Origin: Fen-549 sp964636655
GTDB lineage: Bacteria; Actinomycetota; Thermoleophilia; Gaiellales; Gaiellaceae
Direction: 5' to 3'
Assembly: GCA_964636655.1 (NCBI GenBank)
Contig: CAZWTK010000008.1
Span: 4,217-68,216, forward strand
Length of the DNA: 64,000 nt
The notes under the pieces were generated by a model. It was given only the letters and a program-made list of their open reading frames with translations, was not told where the DNA came from and made no database searches. Position 1 is the stretch's first letter, and the number at the start of each line of letters is the position of its first letter. This document shows positions 56,883-64,000 of this stretch, piece by piece. The translations under genes and the position numbers were made by a program.

Positions 56883-58406
56883 ATGAACGAGAACACGATC
56901 CGCAACCCCGACTCCTTCGAGGCCAGACTGGCCCACTTCCTCTTCGAGCGCTTCGAGGAGGCCCGTGCAGTCAGGGTGGGGGAGAAAGAGACCTCCGACC
57001 AGGCCGCGATCGTCAAGCGCTACGCCTATCTATTCACCCGTCCCCAGCTCGAGGCGCTGGCCGAGTACGAGCGCCAGGCCGAGTCGCGCGGCGTCTCGGC
57101 GAACGAGCTCGAGCGGCTCTACCGCCTGCGCAAGACCTGCGAGGGCGGGATCGTCGCCGCCGAGTTGGCAGAGCGCGAAGATGCGCTGGAGAACGAGATT
57201 CTGGCCGCTCGCGTTGCCTGGAAGGGCGAGGAGATGCCGCTCAGGACGGCCCAGGCGCGCCTGGCGGTGCTTGATTCCTACGCCGATCGCGACGAGCTGG
57301 GCGAGCTACAGGTTGAGGCATCGGCGCGTTTCAACGCCGAGCGCCTGCAGTTGATCGCCGCCGCCGAACAGCTCGAGGCCGATCTTTCCGGTCAGCCCGA
57401 CCCGGTCAAGCGCAGCGAAGACGAAAAAGGCATCTCGCTGCACGAGCTCGAACAGGTGCTGGCGAAGGTCTCCGCGCGGCTCGACGAGCGCTGGAGCGAG
57501 CTGCGCGAGCGCTGGTTCGACCGCCTGCTGGGGGCCGAACGCGACGATCTTCCGCGTCAGCACCACATGGCCTACATGCGCCGCCTCTCGCCGCTTGCCG
57601 ACACCTACACGCGCGAGCGCGCCACCGAGATCTGCCTTGAGACGCTCTCGCAGCTCGGCTTCGAGTTGAGCGCGATGCCAAACATTCACCTCGATCTCGA
57701 CGACCGGCCGCAGAAGTCGCCGCGGGCCTGTGTGATCGCCTCCGATCCACCCGAGCTCGTCCATCTGATCACGCGCGCCCAGGGCGGCCTGCACGACTAC
57801 GAGGCATTCCTGCACGAGGCCGGGCATGCCCTTCACTACGGCGGTTGCGATCCCTCGCTGCCCTTTGCCTTCCGCGGCCTCTCGCGCGACCACGCACTGA
57901 CCGAGATCTACTCCTACATCTCGGCCAAGGTCGTGAACGAGCCGGGCTGGCACGAAGACCATTTCTCACTCTCGGCAGAGACGGCGCGCGAGAACGCCGA
58001 GGCCGGGCTCTTCCTGGAGCTGATGCTCTTCCGCCGCTACGTGGCCAAGCTCCAGTTCGAGCTCGAGTTCTGGCAGCGCTTTGCGAGTGACGGCGGCTCG
58101 GAGAAGGGCTATGCCGAGCTCCAGCTGGCGGCCACAGGCGTGCGCTACCGGCCCGACTGGTACCTCTCCGACATGGACTCCGGCTTCTACTCGGCCGACT
58201 ACCTGCGCGCCTGGATTCGCTCGGCGCAGCTCCGCGCCTCGCTGCTGAAAGAAGTGGGCGAAGACTGGTGGCGGAGCGCCGAGACGGGCGAGTTCCTTCG
58301 CGCGCTCTTCAAGGAGGGCACCCGCCCGTCGAACGAGGAGATCGCGGCCAGGCTCGGGTTCGAGCCGCTCGACTGCGCCCCGCTTCTGGCCGAGCTGGGC
58401 GCGTAA
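56883..58406 (+). CDS. Gluzincin metallopeptidase-like protein (M3-related)
   Basis: A 507-aa mainly helical protein. The zinc motif HEAGHALHYG lies in the C-terminal half (about residue 304), with a downstream Glu in DHALTEIYSYISAKV as third ligand candidate, as in M3-like gluzincins. The N-terminal half contains coiled-coil regions (AELAEREDALENEILAARVA). No signal peptide, so cytoplasmic. TAGAGT (56870-56875) lies 7 bases before the ATG at 56883, supporting this start over the GTG at 56832. Substrate unknown. Confidence 0.8.
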   Translation: MNENTIRNPDSFEARLAHFLFERFEEARAVRVGEKETSDQAAIVKRYAYLFTRPQLEALAEYERQAESRGVSANELERLYRLRKTCEGGIVAAELAEREDALENEILAARVAWKGEEMPLRTAQARLAVLDSYADRDELGELQVEASARFNAERLQLIAAAEQLEADLSGQPDPVKRSEDEKGISLHELEQVLAKVSARLDERWSELRERWFDRLLGAERDDLPRQHHMAYMRRLSPLADTYTRERATEICLETLSQLGFELSAMPNIHLDLDDRPQKSPRACVIASDPPELVHLITRAQGGLHDYEAFLHEAGHALHYGGCDPSLPFAFRGLSRDHALTEIYSYISAKVVNEPGWHEDHFSLSAETARENAEAGLFLELMLFRRYVAKLQFELEFWQRFASDGGSEKGYAELQLAATGVRYRPDWYLSDMDSGFYSADYLRAWIRSAQLRASLLKEVGEDWWRSAETGEFLRALFKEGTRPSNEEIAARLGFEPLDCAPLLAELGA

Positions 58407-58499
58407 CCGCGGGCGCGGTGCTCGCGTACCTGTAACGGGGATTGCGCTCCGGCGGCTTCGCTCTACGATCCGAGCTGACCCCTCGCACGTCTCACCGGC

Positions 58500-58790
58500 A
58501 TGCAACAAGAACGCTCACACCTGCAGGCGCACACTTCTCGCTCGTTCCTTTTCGCCTGCGCCCTTGTCGCGCTCGTACTCCTTTCGGTCGTGGCCGTCGC
58601 CGGAGCCTGTAGAGGTGGCTCGTCCTCGCGCGCGGGCAAGGCGCCCACCTCGGCGCCGGTCTCACGTGGCAAGGCACGCCCTGCTCCGGGCAAGACCGCC
58701 GAGCCCAAGATGGCGCCCGGCGTCAAGGCGTGCCCGGCCTCGACTCGCTACAACCCGAAGACGCACAGCTGCGACAGAATCCGTTTCTAG
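58500..58790 (+). CDS. Small secreted or membrane-anchored Cys-containing protein
   Basis: A 96-aa protein: N-terminal helix SFLFACALVALVLLSVVAVA followed by GAC (possible lipobox AGAC), a Lys/Pro/Ala linker, and a C-terminal segment ACPASTRYNPKTHSCDRIRF with two Cys around a YNPxTxxCD pattern seen in small extracellular binding modules. Function unknown. TACGAT lies about 30 bases upstream. The stop is 17 bases from the convergent marR stop. Confidence 0.6.
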   Translation: MQQERSHLQAHTSRSFLFACALVALVLLSVVAVAGACRGGSSSRAGKAPTSAPVSRGKARPAPGKTAEPKMAPGVKACPASTRYNPKTHSCDRIRF

Positions 58791-58807
58791 CGAGCGGCGA
58801 AAGAGAT

Positions 58808-59278
58808 TCAGGTCTTGATCGGCGTGTCGGACGGCGTGGCGGCCTGAACGGCTTCCGTCAGCCGCTTCAGCACATCGATCACCTGCTCCACCGGAAGAGC
58901 CAGCTTCTCGATGACGTCGTTCTGGGCGGGCTCGAAGCGCAGCCAGGTTTCGTGCAAGGCGCTTCGTCCTTTGGGCGTGAGCTCGATCAAAAAGGATCGT
59001 CCGTCGGAGGGATTGCGGGTTTTCGAGATGTCGCCGCGAGCGATGAGCCGGTTCAGGTAGGAAGAGACCGTCGTCGCCGGCATCCCGGCCAGCTCGGCGA
59101 TTGCATTGGGAGTGACCGGCTGATGATCGAAGACGGCGCTGTAGAAGCCGAATTCGTCGGCATTCAGGCTCGCGTCTGCCAGCGCCTTGTCGAGTAGCTC
59201 GCCCACGCTGTGCATCAGCGTCCAGGTCTCGAACAAGACGGAGGTCGACCTGTCCTCGGCTTTTTCTTTAGCTCCCAT
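58808..59278 (-). CDS. MarR family transcriptional regulator
   Basis: A 156-aa winged-helix protein: FETWTLMHSVGELLDKALAD dimer helix, HTH VTPNAIAELAGMPATTVSSY, wing LIARGDISKTRNPSDGRSFL, then IELTPKGRSALHE, the canonical MarR wing-to-helix stretch. It is divergent from the amidohydrolase gene with only 66 bases between starts, a space containing a perfect palindrome. It probably represses itself and that gene in response to a small ligand. Confidence 0.9.
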   Translation of the reverse strand: MGAKEKAEDRSTSVLFETWTLMHSVGELLDKALADASLNADEFGFYSAVFDHQPVTPNAIAELAGMPATTVSSYLNRLIARGDISKTRNPSDGRSFLIELTPKGRSALHETWLRFEPAQNDVIEKLALPVEQVIDVLKRLTEAVQAATPSDTPIKT

Positions 59279-59312
59279 TTATCCAGAGTAACTACGATCT
59301 CGCAATACACGC

Positions 59313-59324
59313 TACGACGTCGTA
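59313..59324. promoter_or_regulatory. Palindromic MarR operator candidate
   Basis: TACGACGTCGTA is a perfect 12-base palindrome in the middle of the marR/amidohydrolase intergenic space, directly before TATATT (59326-59331), the probable -10 of the amidohydrolase gene. Confidence 0.5.
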
Positions 59325-59344
59325 CTATATTCGGAAGAGGGCCC

Positions 59345-60607
59345 GTGCCCAAGAATCTCGATAACCCTAATCGTCCGAGACTTCCGAGGCGCTCAGTTCG
59401 GACGGCACTCGTCTTTACCGTCCTTACTACGCTCGTCGCGCTCGCCGTCGCCGGCTCGTTGCCGGGCTCGAATGAGGTCAACTCGGCCCGTGCCGGCAGT
59501 TCGCGCGCGCCTCTGGCGATCGTAAACGGCAGGCTGATCGACGGAAGTGGCGCCAGGCCGGTGAAGAACGCGGTCGTGCTGATCAAGGGGAAGCGAATCG
59601 TCTTCGCGGGGCCGCGTAGGAAGGTCTCGATCCCCCGGAAGGCGCGCCGAATCGATGCGCACGGCGGTACCATCCTGCCCGGTTTCATCAACACGCATGT
59701 ACATCAGGCCATCGACGAGTCGAATCTCAGGGCCTGGTTGCTCGGCGGCGTGACGACCGTGCGCGACCTGGGCTCGGGCCCTGACTACAGATGGGCGTTC
59801 TCCGAGCGCAACCGTATGAACAGAAGCGCACGCACAGCCCGGCTGCTCGCCGTCGGCCCGCTGATCACGGTTCCCGGCGGTTATCCGGAGGCCATCTGGG
59901 GCGATCCCGGCCTGGAAGTCAGATCGGTGGCCGACGCCCGCACGAGGGTCGAGCGGTTGATTCACGCCGGCTGCGATACGGTCAAGATCTCGCTCGAGTC
60001 GGGCCAGATCTTCGGGCAGGACGGCTTGCCTATGCTTTCGCCCGCCGAGGTGAAGGCGATCGTCGCGGTCGCCCACGCCCATGGCAAGCGAGTGTCTGCT
60101 CACGCCATGGTGACGAAGGACATCGAGCGCGCCGTCGACGGCGGCGTCGACGAGATTGCGCACTACGACATCGAGAACATCCCGCAGAGCCTGATCAGGC
60201 GCATGGTTGCGGCCCATGTCGACTGGGTGCCGACCCTGGAGCTTCTGCACGTGGTGCGCGCGACGATCTACGGCGACAGCCTCAAGCGCTTCGTGCGCGC
60301 GGGCGGCATCGTCGCGCTGGGCACCGATTACATGGGTGCCGGGCCCGAATACCCCTACGACCTCGGCATGCCGGTTCACGAGCTCGTGTACATGGATCAG
60401 CTGGGGATGACGCCGATGCAGGCGATCAAGGCGGCGACCGTTAACGCCGCCTACGCCCTCGATCGTCCGGATCTCGGCCTGCTCGGGAAGGGGAAGGTCG
60501 CCGACGTGATCGTGATCAAGGGCAACCCGCTCAAAAACCTCGAGCTCCTCCGCAACGTCAAGCTCGTCGTCCAAAACGGCGTCCTGGTGCGCTCGAAGCT
60601 CAAGTAA
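59345..60607 (+). CDS. Membrane-anchored or secreted amidohydrolase
   Basis: A 420-aa metal-dependent hydrolase starting at GTG 59345 (GGAAGAGG at 59333-59340). A signal anchor (TALVFTVLTTLVALAVAGSL) precedes the domain: IVNGRLIDGSGARPVKNAVV, metal ligands in GFINTHVHQAI (HxH), CDTVKISLES (Lys), VSAHAMVTKD (His), EIAHYDIEN (His) and GTDYMG (Asp), then the composite beta domain KGKVADVIVIKGNPLKNLEL. All five ligands of a binuclear centre are present. Related proteins are prolidases or imidazolonepropionase-like enzymes; substrate unknown. Likely controlled by the divergent MarR. Confidence 0.88.
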   Translation: MPKNLDNPNRPRLPRRSVRTALVFTVLTTLVALAVAGSLPGSNEVNSARAGSSRAPLAIVNGRLIDGSGARPVKNAVVLIKGKRIVFAGPRRKVSIPRKARRIDAHGGTILPGFINTHVHQAIDESNLRAWLLGGVTTVRDLGSGPDYRWAFSERNRMNRSARTARLLAVGPLITVPGGYPEAIWGDPGLEVRSVADARTRVERLIHAGCDTVKISLESGQIFGQDGLPMLSPAEVKAIVAVAHAHGKRVSAHAMVTKDIERAVDGGVDEIAHYDIENIPQSLIRRMVAAHVDWVPTLELLHVVRATIYGDSLKRFVRAGGIVALGTDYMGAGPEYPYDLGMPVHELVYMDQLGMTPMQAIKAATVNAAYALDRPDLGLLGKGKVADVIVIKGNPLKNLELLRNVKLVVQNGVLVRSKLK

Positions 60608-60684
60608 GAGCCGGGAAGATCAGAACCGGCCGGCGCTCCTCGGCGTGCCTCATAGCCGCCTGTGGGAGGAATCCCTCGGTCCAC

Positions 60685-60722
60685 TTGACGTACTATTACG
60701 TTAGCGCTAACGTAACAGTACG
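60685..60722 (+). promoter_or_regulatory. padR promoter with a 34-base near-perfect palindrome
   Basis: TTGACG (60685-60690) and TAACGT (60708-60713) are spaced by exactly 17 bases. The inner palindrome TTACGTTAGCGCTAACGTAA (60696-60715) extends outward to CGTACT/AGTACG (60689-60722), broken only by one A/C pair. It covers the whole spacer and -10, three bases from the padR start at 60725. Confidence 0.8.
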
Positions 60723-60724
60723 TT

Positions 60725-61228
60725 ATGGCCCGCAAGGGCCGAGGCAGCGAGAGGAGGAGCGTGGCCAGAGTCTTCAAGCGCGGCGAGCTCAAGCAGGCGA
60801 TCGTCGCCGTGCTCGCGGCTCTTGGCGAGGCGCACGGCTACGCGATCATGGCCGAGTTGAAGGAGCGGGTGGGCGGTCGCTGGCGGCCGAGTCCCGGAGC
60901 GATATACCCGGCGCTACTCTCACTCGAGGAGCTCGGGCTGGTGGCGTCGGTGGACGAGGACGGAACGAAGGTCTACTCGCTGACCGAGGAGGGCCGCCGT
61001 GTCGCGCTCACGCAGGAGATCACGAGCGCCTGGAGTGCGCTCGCAAAGCGAGCGGCCGACGCGCCTCCGCGCGCCAGCGTCGGCTCGATCGTCGACGAGT
61101 TCGCCTCCTCGTTTACGGAGCGGCGGAAGCTGGTGGACGAAAAGCAGCAGCGAGCCGTCGAGCGGGCGCTCGAGCGGGCGGCCAAAGAGATTGTGCAGAC
61201 ACTCGAAAAAGGAGAGAAAAGTGGATGA
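60725..61228 (+). CDS. PadR family transcriptional regulator
   Basis: A 167-aa regulator: FKRGELKQAIVAVLAALGEA, HGYAIMAELKERVGGRWRPS, GAIYPALLSLEELGLVASVD and VYSLTEEGRRVAL form the PadR winged helix (about residues 17-95), followed by a C-terminal coiled-coil helix (about 125-160) for dimerisation. It is first in a four-gene operon and faces a large palindrome, so autoregulation is very likely. Confidence 0.93.
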   Translation: MARKGRGSERRSVARVFKRGELKQAIVAVLAALGEAHGYAIMAELKERVGGRWRPSPGAIYPALLSLEELGLVASVDEDGTKVYSLTEEGRRVALTQEITSAWSALAKRAADAPPRASVGSIVDEFASSFTERRKLVDEKQQRAVERALERAAKEIVQTLEKGEKSG

Positions 61229-61496
61229 GTTCGGCGAGCTCGCAATGCGCGAGCGAGAGGCGCGCAGGATCGTGCGCAGGCAGTGGTTCTGGCTGCACTT
61301 CGTGGTCTGGGCCGTGATCCAGGTCTTCCTGGTGATCATCTGGGCGGTCACTGACACCTCCTACGCGTGGTTCATCTTCCCGCTCTTCGGCTGGGGCATC
61401 TTCGTCGCCGGGCACGCGGCCTACGCCTTCATCGTGCGCGACCCCGAGGAGATCATGGTCGAGCGCGAGCGAAAGAGGACTGAGATCGAGAAGTGA
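61221..61496 (+). CDS. 2TM domain protein
   Basis: A 91-aa protein: MREREARRIVRRQWFWLHFV leads into two transmembrane helices (VVWAVIQVFLVIIWAVT and WFIFPLFGWGIFVAGHAAYA) and a charged C-terminal helix with EEIMVERERKR. This matches the 2TM domain found in small membrane proteins and in some histidine kinases. GTG start behind GGAGAG, inside the padR stop region; second gene of the PadR operon. Confidence 0.8.
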   Translation: MDEFGELAMREREARRIVRRQWFWLHFVVWAVIQVFLVIIWAVTDTSYAWFIFPLFGWGIFVAGHAAYAFIVRDPEEIMVERERKRTEIEK

Positions 61497-61529
61497 TCCG
61501 AGAGAGCAAGCGGTAGGGAGGAGAGAGCG

Positions 61530-61775
61530 TTGAGCTCGGCGTTCGAGACGATCGGACTGTGGCTGGCAGGCGTGCTCCGCGACGAGCTCGCGCGCCTCGG
61601 TGACCTCGGTCTGGGGCTCCTGTCCTGGCTCATTGACGTGAACCGGCAGGCGCTAGGCGCGCTCTTCGATCCGCTCGTTCTCTGGCTCGTCTTGCTCTCG
61701 TTCCTGACACTGCGCGTTTTGGTCAACCGGCCGACACACACTCACGCGCGCCGACCGATCAGAGGAGTCCGATGA
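61530..61775 (+). CDS. Small membrane protein of the PadR operon
   Basis: An 81-aa protein: an amphipathic N-terminal segment (FETIGLWLAGVLRDELARLG, LGLLSWLIDVN), one clear transmembrane helix (LVLWLVLLSFLTLRVLV) and a short basic tail. TTG start behind a strong GGAGGAGAG. The stop overlaps the next start (ATGA). Unknown function; too small for a transporter. Confidence 0.7.
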   Translation: MSSAFETIGLWLAGVLRDELARLGDLGLGLLSWLIDVNRQALGALFDPLVLWLVLLSFLTLRVLVNRPTHTHARRPIRGVR

Positions 61776-62644
61776 AAGTCGAAACCCGTTCGCCAAGCTT
61801 CGCCCACACCGTGCTGCATCCGTTCGTCGAGCGCCGAACCTATCTGGCGCTTCTCTATTCCCTGCTCGGCCTGCCGCTCGGCATCTTCTATTTCACCTTC
61901 ATCGTGACCGGGCTCTCGCTCGGCTTAGGGCTGCTGATCACACTGGCGGGGATTCCCGTGCTCCTGCTCACGCTGACCGCGTGTAGCGGCCTGGCTCAGC
62001 TGGAACGCACGCTGACCGTTTCGCTGCTTGACGCGCCGATGCCACGCGTAGACGGCTGGCGAGAGGAGGGCTCGCTCTGGCGCCGGCTCGTCTCGCAACT
62101 CCGCTCGGCCCAGACCTGGCGCGAGCTGGCCTACCTGCTCATTCGTTTCGCCACCGGCATAGCCAGCTTCTCGATCGCCGTCACGGCGGTCGCCGGTGGC
62201 ATCTACTACGGTCTCGTCCTGCCCATCCTCGTGGCCTTCGTTCCCAGCGCCGGTCCCGACTTCGGCAGCTGGTCTGTCGACACCGTGGGCAGGGCGCTGC
62301 TCCTGGTTCCGCCCGGCCTCGTCTTGCTGTTACTCGCTCCGACGATCATCAACGCCCAGGCTCGAATCGAGCGCGCGCTTGCCACGGCCTTCCTCGGTCG
62401 CATCCCCCGCACCGCATTCCGTCACGCGATCGCCCGCGCGCTTACCCGCGGCGAGACCGACGCCCTCGGCCTGCTCGGTGATCTCGAGCTCTATTTCGGC
62501 CACGGCCCGTACGTGACCCCGACCAGGCTCGAGGCAAACCTGCTAGCGCTCGAGGACCTCGGTCTCGTTGCCGTGCAGCGCGGCGACTCGCGCGATCGCT
62601 ACCGCTTGACCACGAAGGGAGAGAAGGCGCTGGGGCAGCTCTAG
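61772..62644 (+). CDS. Membrane sensor domain fused to a C-terminal winged helix
   Basis: A 290-aa protein. Residues about 15-205 are a four-helix membrane domain like the putative sensor domain of actinobacterial histidine kinases (YLALLYSLLGLPLGIFYFTF; GLGLLITLAGIPVLLLTLTA; ITAVAGGIYYG-type second pair; LLLVPPGLVLLLLAPTIINA). Instead of a kinase it ends (about 225-290) in a winged helix, PTRLEANLLALEDLGLVAVQ and YRLTTKGEKALGQL, closely resembling the PadR wing region of the first operon gene. It may be a membrane-tethered DNA-binding or protein-binding regulator. No exact precedent is known to me. Confidence 0.78.
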   Translation: MKVETRSPSFAHTVLHPFVERRTYLALLYSLLGLPLGIFYFTFIVTGLSLGLGLLITLAGIPVLLLTLTACSGLAQLERTLTVSLLDAPMPRVDGWREEGSLWRRLVSQLRSAQTWRELAYLLIRFATGIASFSIAVTAVAGGIYYGLVLPILVAFVPSAGPDFGSWSVDTVGRALLLVPPGLVLLLLAPTIINAQARIERALATAFLGRIPRTAFRHAIARALTRGETDALGLLGDLELYFGHGPYVTPTRLEANLLALEDLGLVAVQRGDSRDRYRLTTKGEKALGQL

Positions 62645-62651
62645 CGCCGCT

Positions 62652-63065
62652 TCAGGAGCCACCCGGAGGATCCGACTTCGGCAACCCGCGCAACCACTCG
62701 CGCGCTTCGTCGATCGAGAAGAAGACGGCGAGGTCGATCTGGATCTCGGGATGGAGCTCGATGAAGGCCTGCTCCATGCGCGCAATCCCGAAGTCGACCG
62801 GGGCGCGCATCACCACCGCGGCGCTGACGTGACCGCTACGCACCACCTCCTTGGCGAAAAGATCGATCCTCCGGTGGATGTCCTCGGGCGTGAGCCCGCT
62901 CCAGTCGAGCCGGCTGTGGTCGATCAGGATGCGCATACCGGGCCGGTAGCGCGGATCGGAGAGCCCCTCCTGCACCCAGGCGTCGAGGCCCTCGATCGTC
63001 GCCGTGCCCCATGTGGTGACCCTGGCGTCTTCGGGATCTCCACCCCAGGTGATCTCGTACTCCAT
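62652..63065 (-). CDS. SpoIIAA-like/STAS-type protein
   Basis: A 137-aa protein with a pattern like the SpoIIAA-like family: RPGMRILIDHSRLDWSGLTP in the centre, SGHVSAAVVMRAPVDFGIAR, and the end FFSIDEAREWLRGLP, which is typical of these STAS-like folds. Role unknown, possibly lipid or protein binding. TACATT lies exactly 6 bases before the ATG on the minus strand, another leaderless candidate. Convergent with the PadR operon. Confidence 0.65.
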   Translation of the reverse strand: MEYEITWGGDPEDARVTTWGTATIEGLDAWVQEGLSDPRYRPGMRILIDHSRLDWSGLTPEDIHRRIDLFAKEVVRSGHVSAAVVMRAPVDFGIARMEQAFIELHPEIQIDLAVFFSIDEAREWLRGLPKSDPPGGS

Positions 63066-63172
63066 GGCAGCAATGTACTACTTCTGGACGAGAATACGGC
63101 CGAAAGTCAATAGTGCCCCGTTTCCAGTTGCCGAGTGCTCTCGGTGCGCATATTAAGCGTCGGCGGCAACCT

Positions 63173-63669
63173 CTAGAAGCCGAAGCGAACCTCGTAGGTG
63201 GCGGAGTTGTTGACGATATTCGCCTCGCCGCTAATCGGGGTCACGTTGACCTTGACCAGGACGACGTTTATCAGTTCGGTCAAATTGAGGCCCTTGAAAA
63301 CCACGTCCTGCTTGGCTCCGCTACGAATCTATCCGATCGTCAGGCTTTTTCGGATCGGCTGTGGCTTCTGTTTGATGAGGAGCGTGACCTTGACGTTCCG
63401 CTCCGAGTAGCCGTCGCCGTTCTCGATACCGACGACGAACCGAGGTTCGGCCCGACCTTGACCGGCAACACCACGCCCTGCCGGAGCGTCTGCTTGCTGT
63501 GCAGGACTCTGACGTAGGTGATGCTCGTGCTGTGCACGCCCTTGACTTTCGCGGAGCCACATCCCGTCGCCATCGCGACCATCGCAAGGAGCGCGGTAAC
63601 CAAAGTGATGGCGACCAAGATACCGCCCCGACGTCGGCGCGGCGTGTCGGAGTTCCTCAGGCCGTTCAT
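63173..63669 (-). pseudogene. Lipoprotein gene broken by a frameshift and a stop codon
   Basis: The N terminus (ILVAITLVTALLAMVAMATG, lipobox TGC, then VLHSKQTLRQGVVLPVKVG) runs out of frame near 63455. The neighbouring frame continues naturally with FVVGIENGDGYSERNVKVTL and KPQPIRKSLTIG, meets TAG at 63329-63331, then continues in the same frame with GAKQDVVFKGLNLTE, VNVTPISGEANIVNNSATYE and VRFGF up to TAG at 63173. All three pieces read as one extracellular beta-rich lipoprotein. Either the gene is dead or the sequence has errors. Confidence 0.75.
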
Positions 63670-63910
63670 CCGGTCGTCCCCCTGTTCGCTTTACCAGCAG
63701 GCAGAGGACCTTACAAATGTGCGAGCCGTGATCATGAAGTCGTCGCACTGGGAGACGTAGGGGCGCTCCCAGCCACCGAGCCCTCTCGGCGCGCTGGGGC
63801 GGCGCTGGCAAAGGAGACGAAGGACGCGAAGTGAAGGGCAGTACTCGCGTACGCACAAGCTTCGCGACCGAAGCATCCTGCAGTCCAGCGTCGTTCCAGC
63901 GTGGCGAGAG

Positions 63911-63983
63911 AGGCGCATACGGGATTCGAACCCGTGCCGCCGCCGTGAGAGGGCGGTGTCCTAGGCCACTAGACGAATGCGCC
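63911..63983 (-). tRNA. tRNA-Glu (anticodon CTC)
   Basis: A 73-nt tRNA on the minus strand: acceptor GGCGCAT/ATGCGCC, D-arm TCGTCTAGTGGCCTAGGA, anticodon stem CCGCC/GGCGG around CTCTCAC (anticodon CTC, reading GAG), T-arm CGGGTTCGAATCCCG. CCA is not encoded. The base after the acceptor stem is U, an unusual discriminator. Confidence 0.93.
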
Positions 63984-64000
63984 TTGCGGAGCGTCAGTGT

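Noticed and set aside
63329..63331. TAG read through as an amino acid
   Set aside because: A frameshift in the same gene makes simple gene decay or sequence error more likely than recoding.
63113..63517. 134-codon plus-strand frame
   Set aside because: Shadow over the minus-strand lipoprotein pseudogene, whose C-terminal sequence is far more protein-like.
1..64000. CRISPR array or prophage
   Set aside because: No regularly spaced direct repeats and no phage structural or integrase genes were seen.

Overview
The window is a 64 kb stretch of a high-G+C bacterial chromosome (about two thirds G+C by eye), densely packed with ATG/GTG/TTG-started genes that often overlap by 1-14 bases. Gene content and order (tlyA-nadK-recN, recN..pyrG, polA-rpsA-coaE-uvrB, EF-P with a PGKGG loop, MprAB-like two-component system) point to the Actinobacteria. 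GlnRS, a short-form GluRS, a shikimate kinase/dehydroquinate synthase fusion and many small PadR/ArsR/MarR regulators suggest the deep class Thermoleophilia (Gaiellales/Solirubrobacterales-like). That placement is inference. A 100-N scaffold gap flanked by an exact 55-base repeat suggests a short-read or metagenomic assembly.

Layout. 1-12950: a conserved housekeeping block, aroKB-aroQ-pepP-efp-(carboxyltransferase-like/BCCP fusion)-accC-asp23-nusB-(66-aa protein)-ispA-tlyA-nadK-recN, in nearly the order of the equivalent Bacillus region, interrupted by an ECF sigma factor and small membrane protein on the opposite strand. 12950-21400: secreted protein, pyrG, M20 peptidase, assembly gap, deoB, mutM, recO and two tandem GNATs. 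21600-27640: glyS, esterase-like protein, HEAT-repeat protein, rhomboid protease, ComB-like phosphatase, DUF1349 protein. 27790-33200: a MacB-like ABC exporter divergent from an OmpR/HK pair, then a HAD phosphatase. 33200-38100: a damaged lipoprotein gene, VOC protein, probable PPi-dependent phosphofructokinase, tRNA-Leu, GNAT, degenerate LarA-like protein. 38200-47440: secreted GHL15-like glycosidase, polA, DUF6228, rpsA-coaE-lytic transglycosylase, autoregulated ArsR with a small membrane protein. 47500-58400: uvrB, LacI-like sensor without a DNA-binding domain, nfo/glnS back to back, a RAYT transposase element, gltX, Zn-ADH, gluzincin peptidase. 58500-64000: small secreted protein, MarR/amidohydrolase pair, a PadR operon of membrane proteins ending in a sensor-winged-helix fusion, SpoIIAA-like protein, lipoprotein pseudogene, tRNA-Glu.

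Cross-cutting signals. (1) Four copies of a dispersed intergenic repeat with a G-quadruplex-type core. (2) A -10 hexamer (TANNNT) 6-10 bases before many start codons, implying widespread leaderless transcription, including divergent pairs sharing one AT-rich -10 region. (3) Several enzymes with lost or altered catalytic residues: the carboxyltransferase half of the BCCP fusion, the LarA homologue, a Zn-ADH structural site and the PolA proofreading domain. (4) Palindromic operator candidates directly in front of the ArsR, PadR, MarR and LacI-like genes.

Best candidates for undescribed biology are the metal-ligand-less carboxyltransferase/BCCP fusion next to accC, the PadR operon with a membrane-anchored winged-helix protein, and the G-rich repeat family. 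No CRISPR array, prophage, plasmid origin or rRNA was seen.
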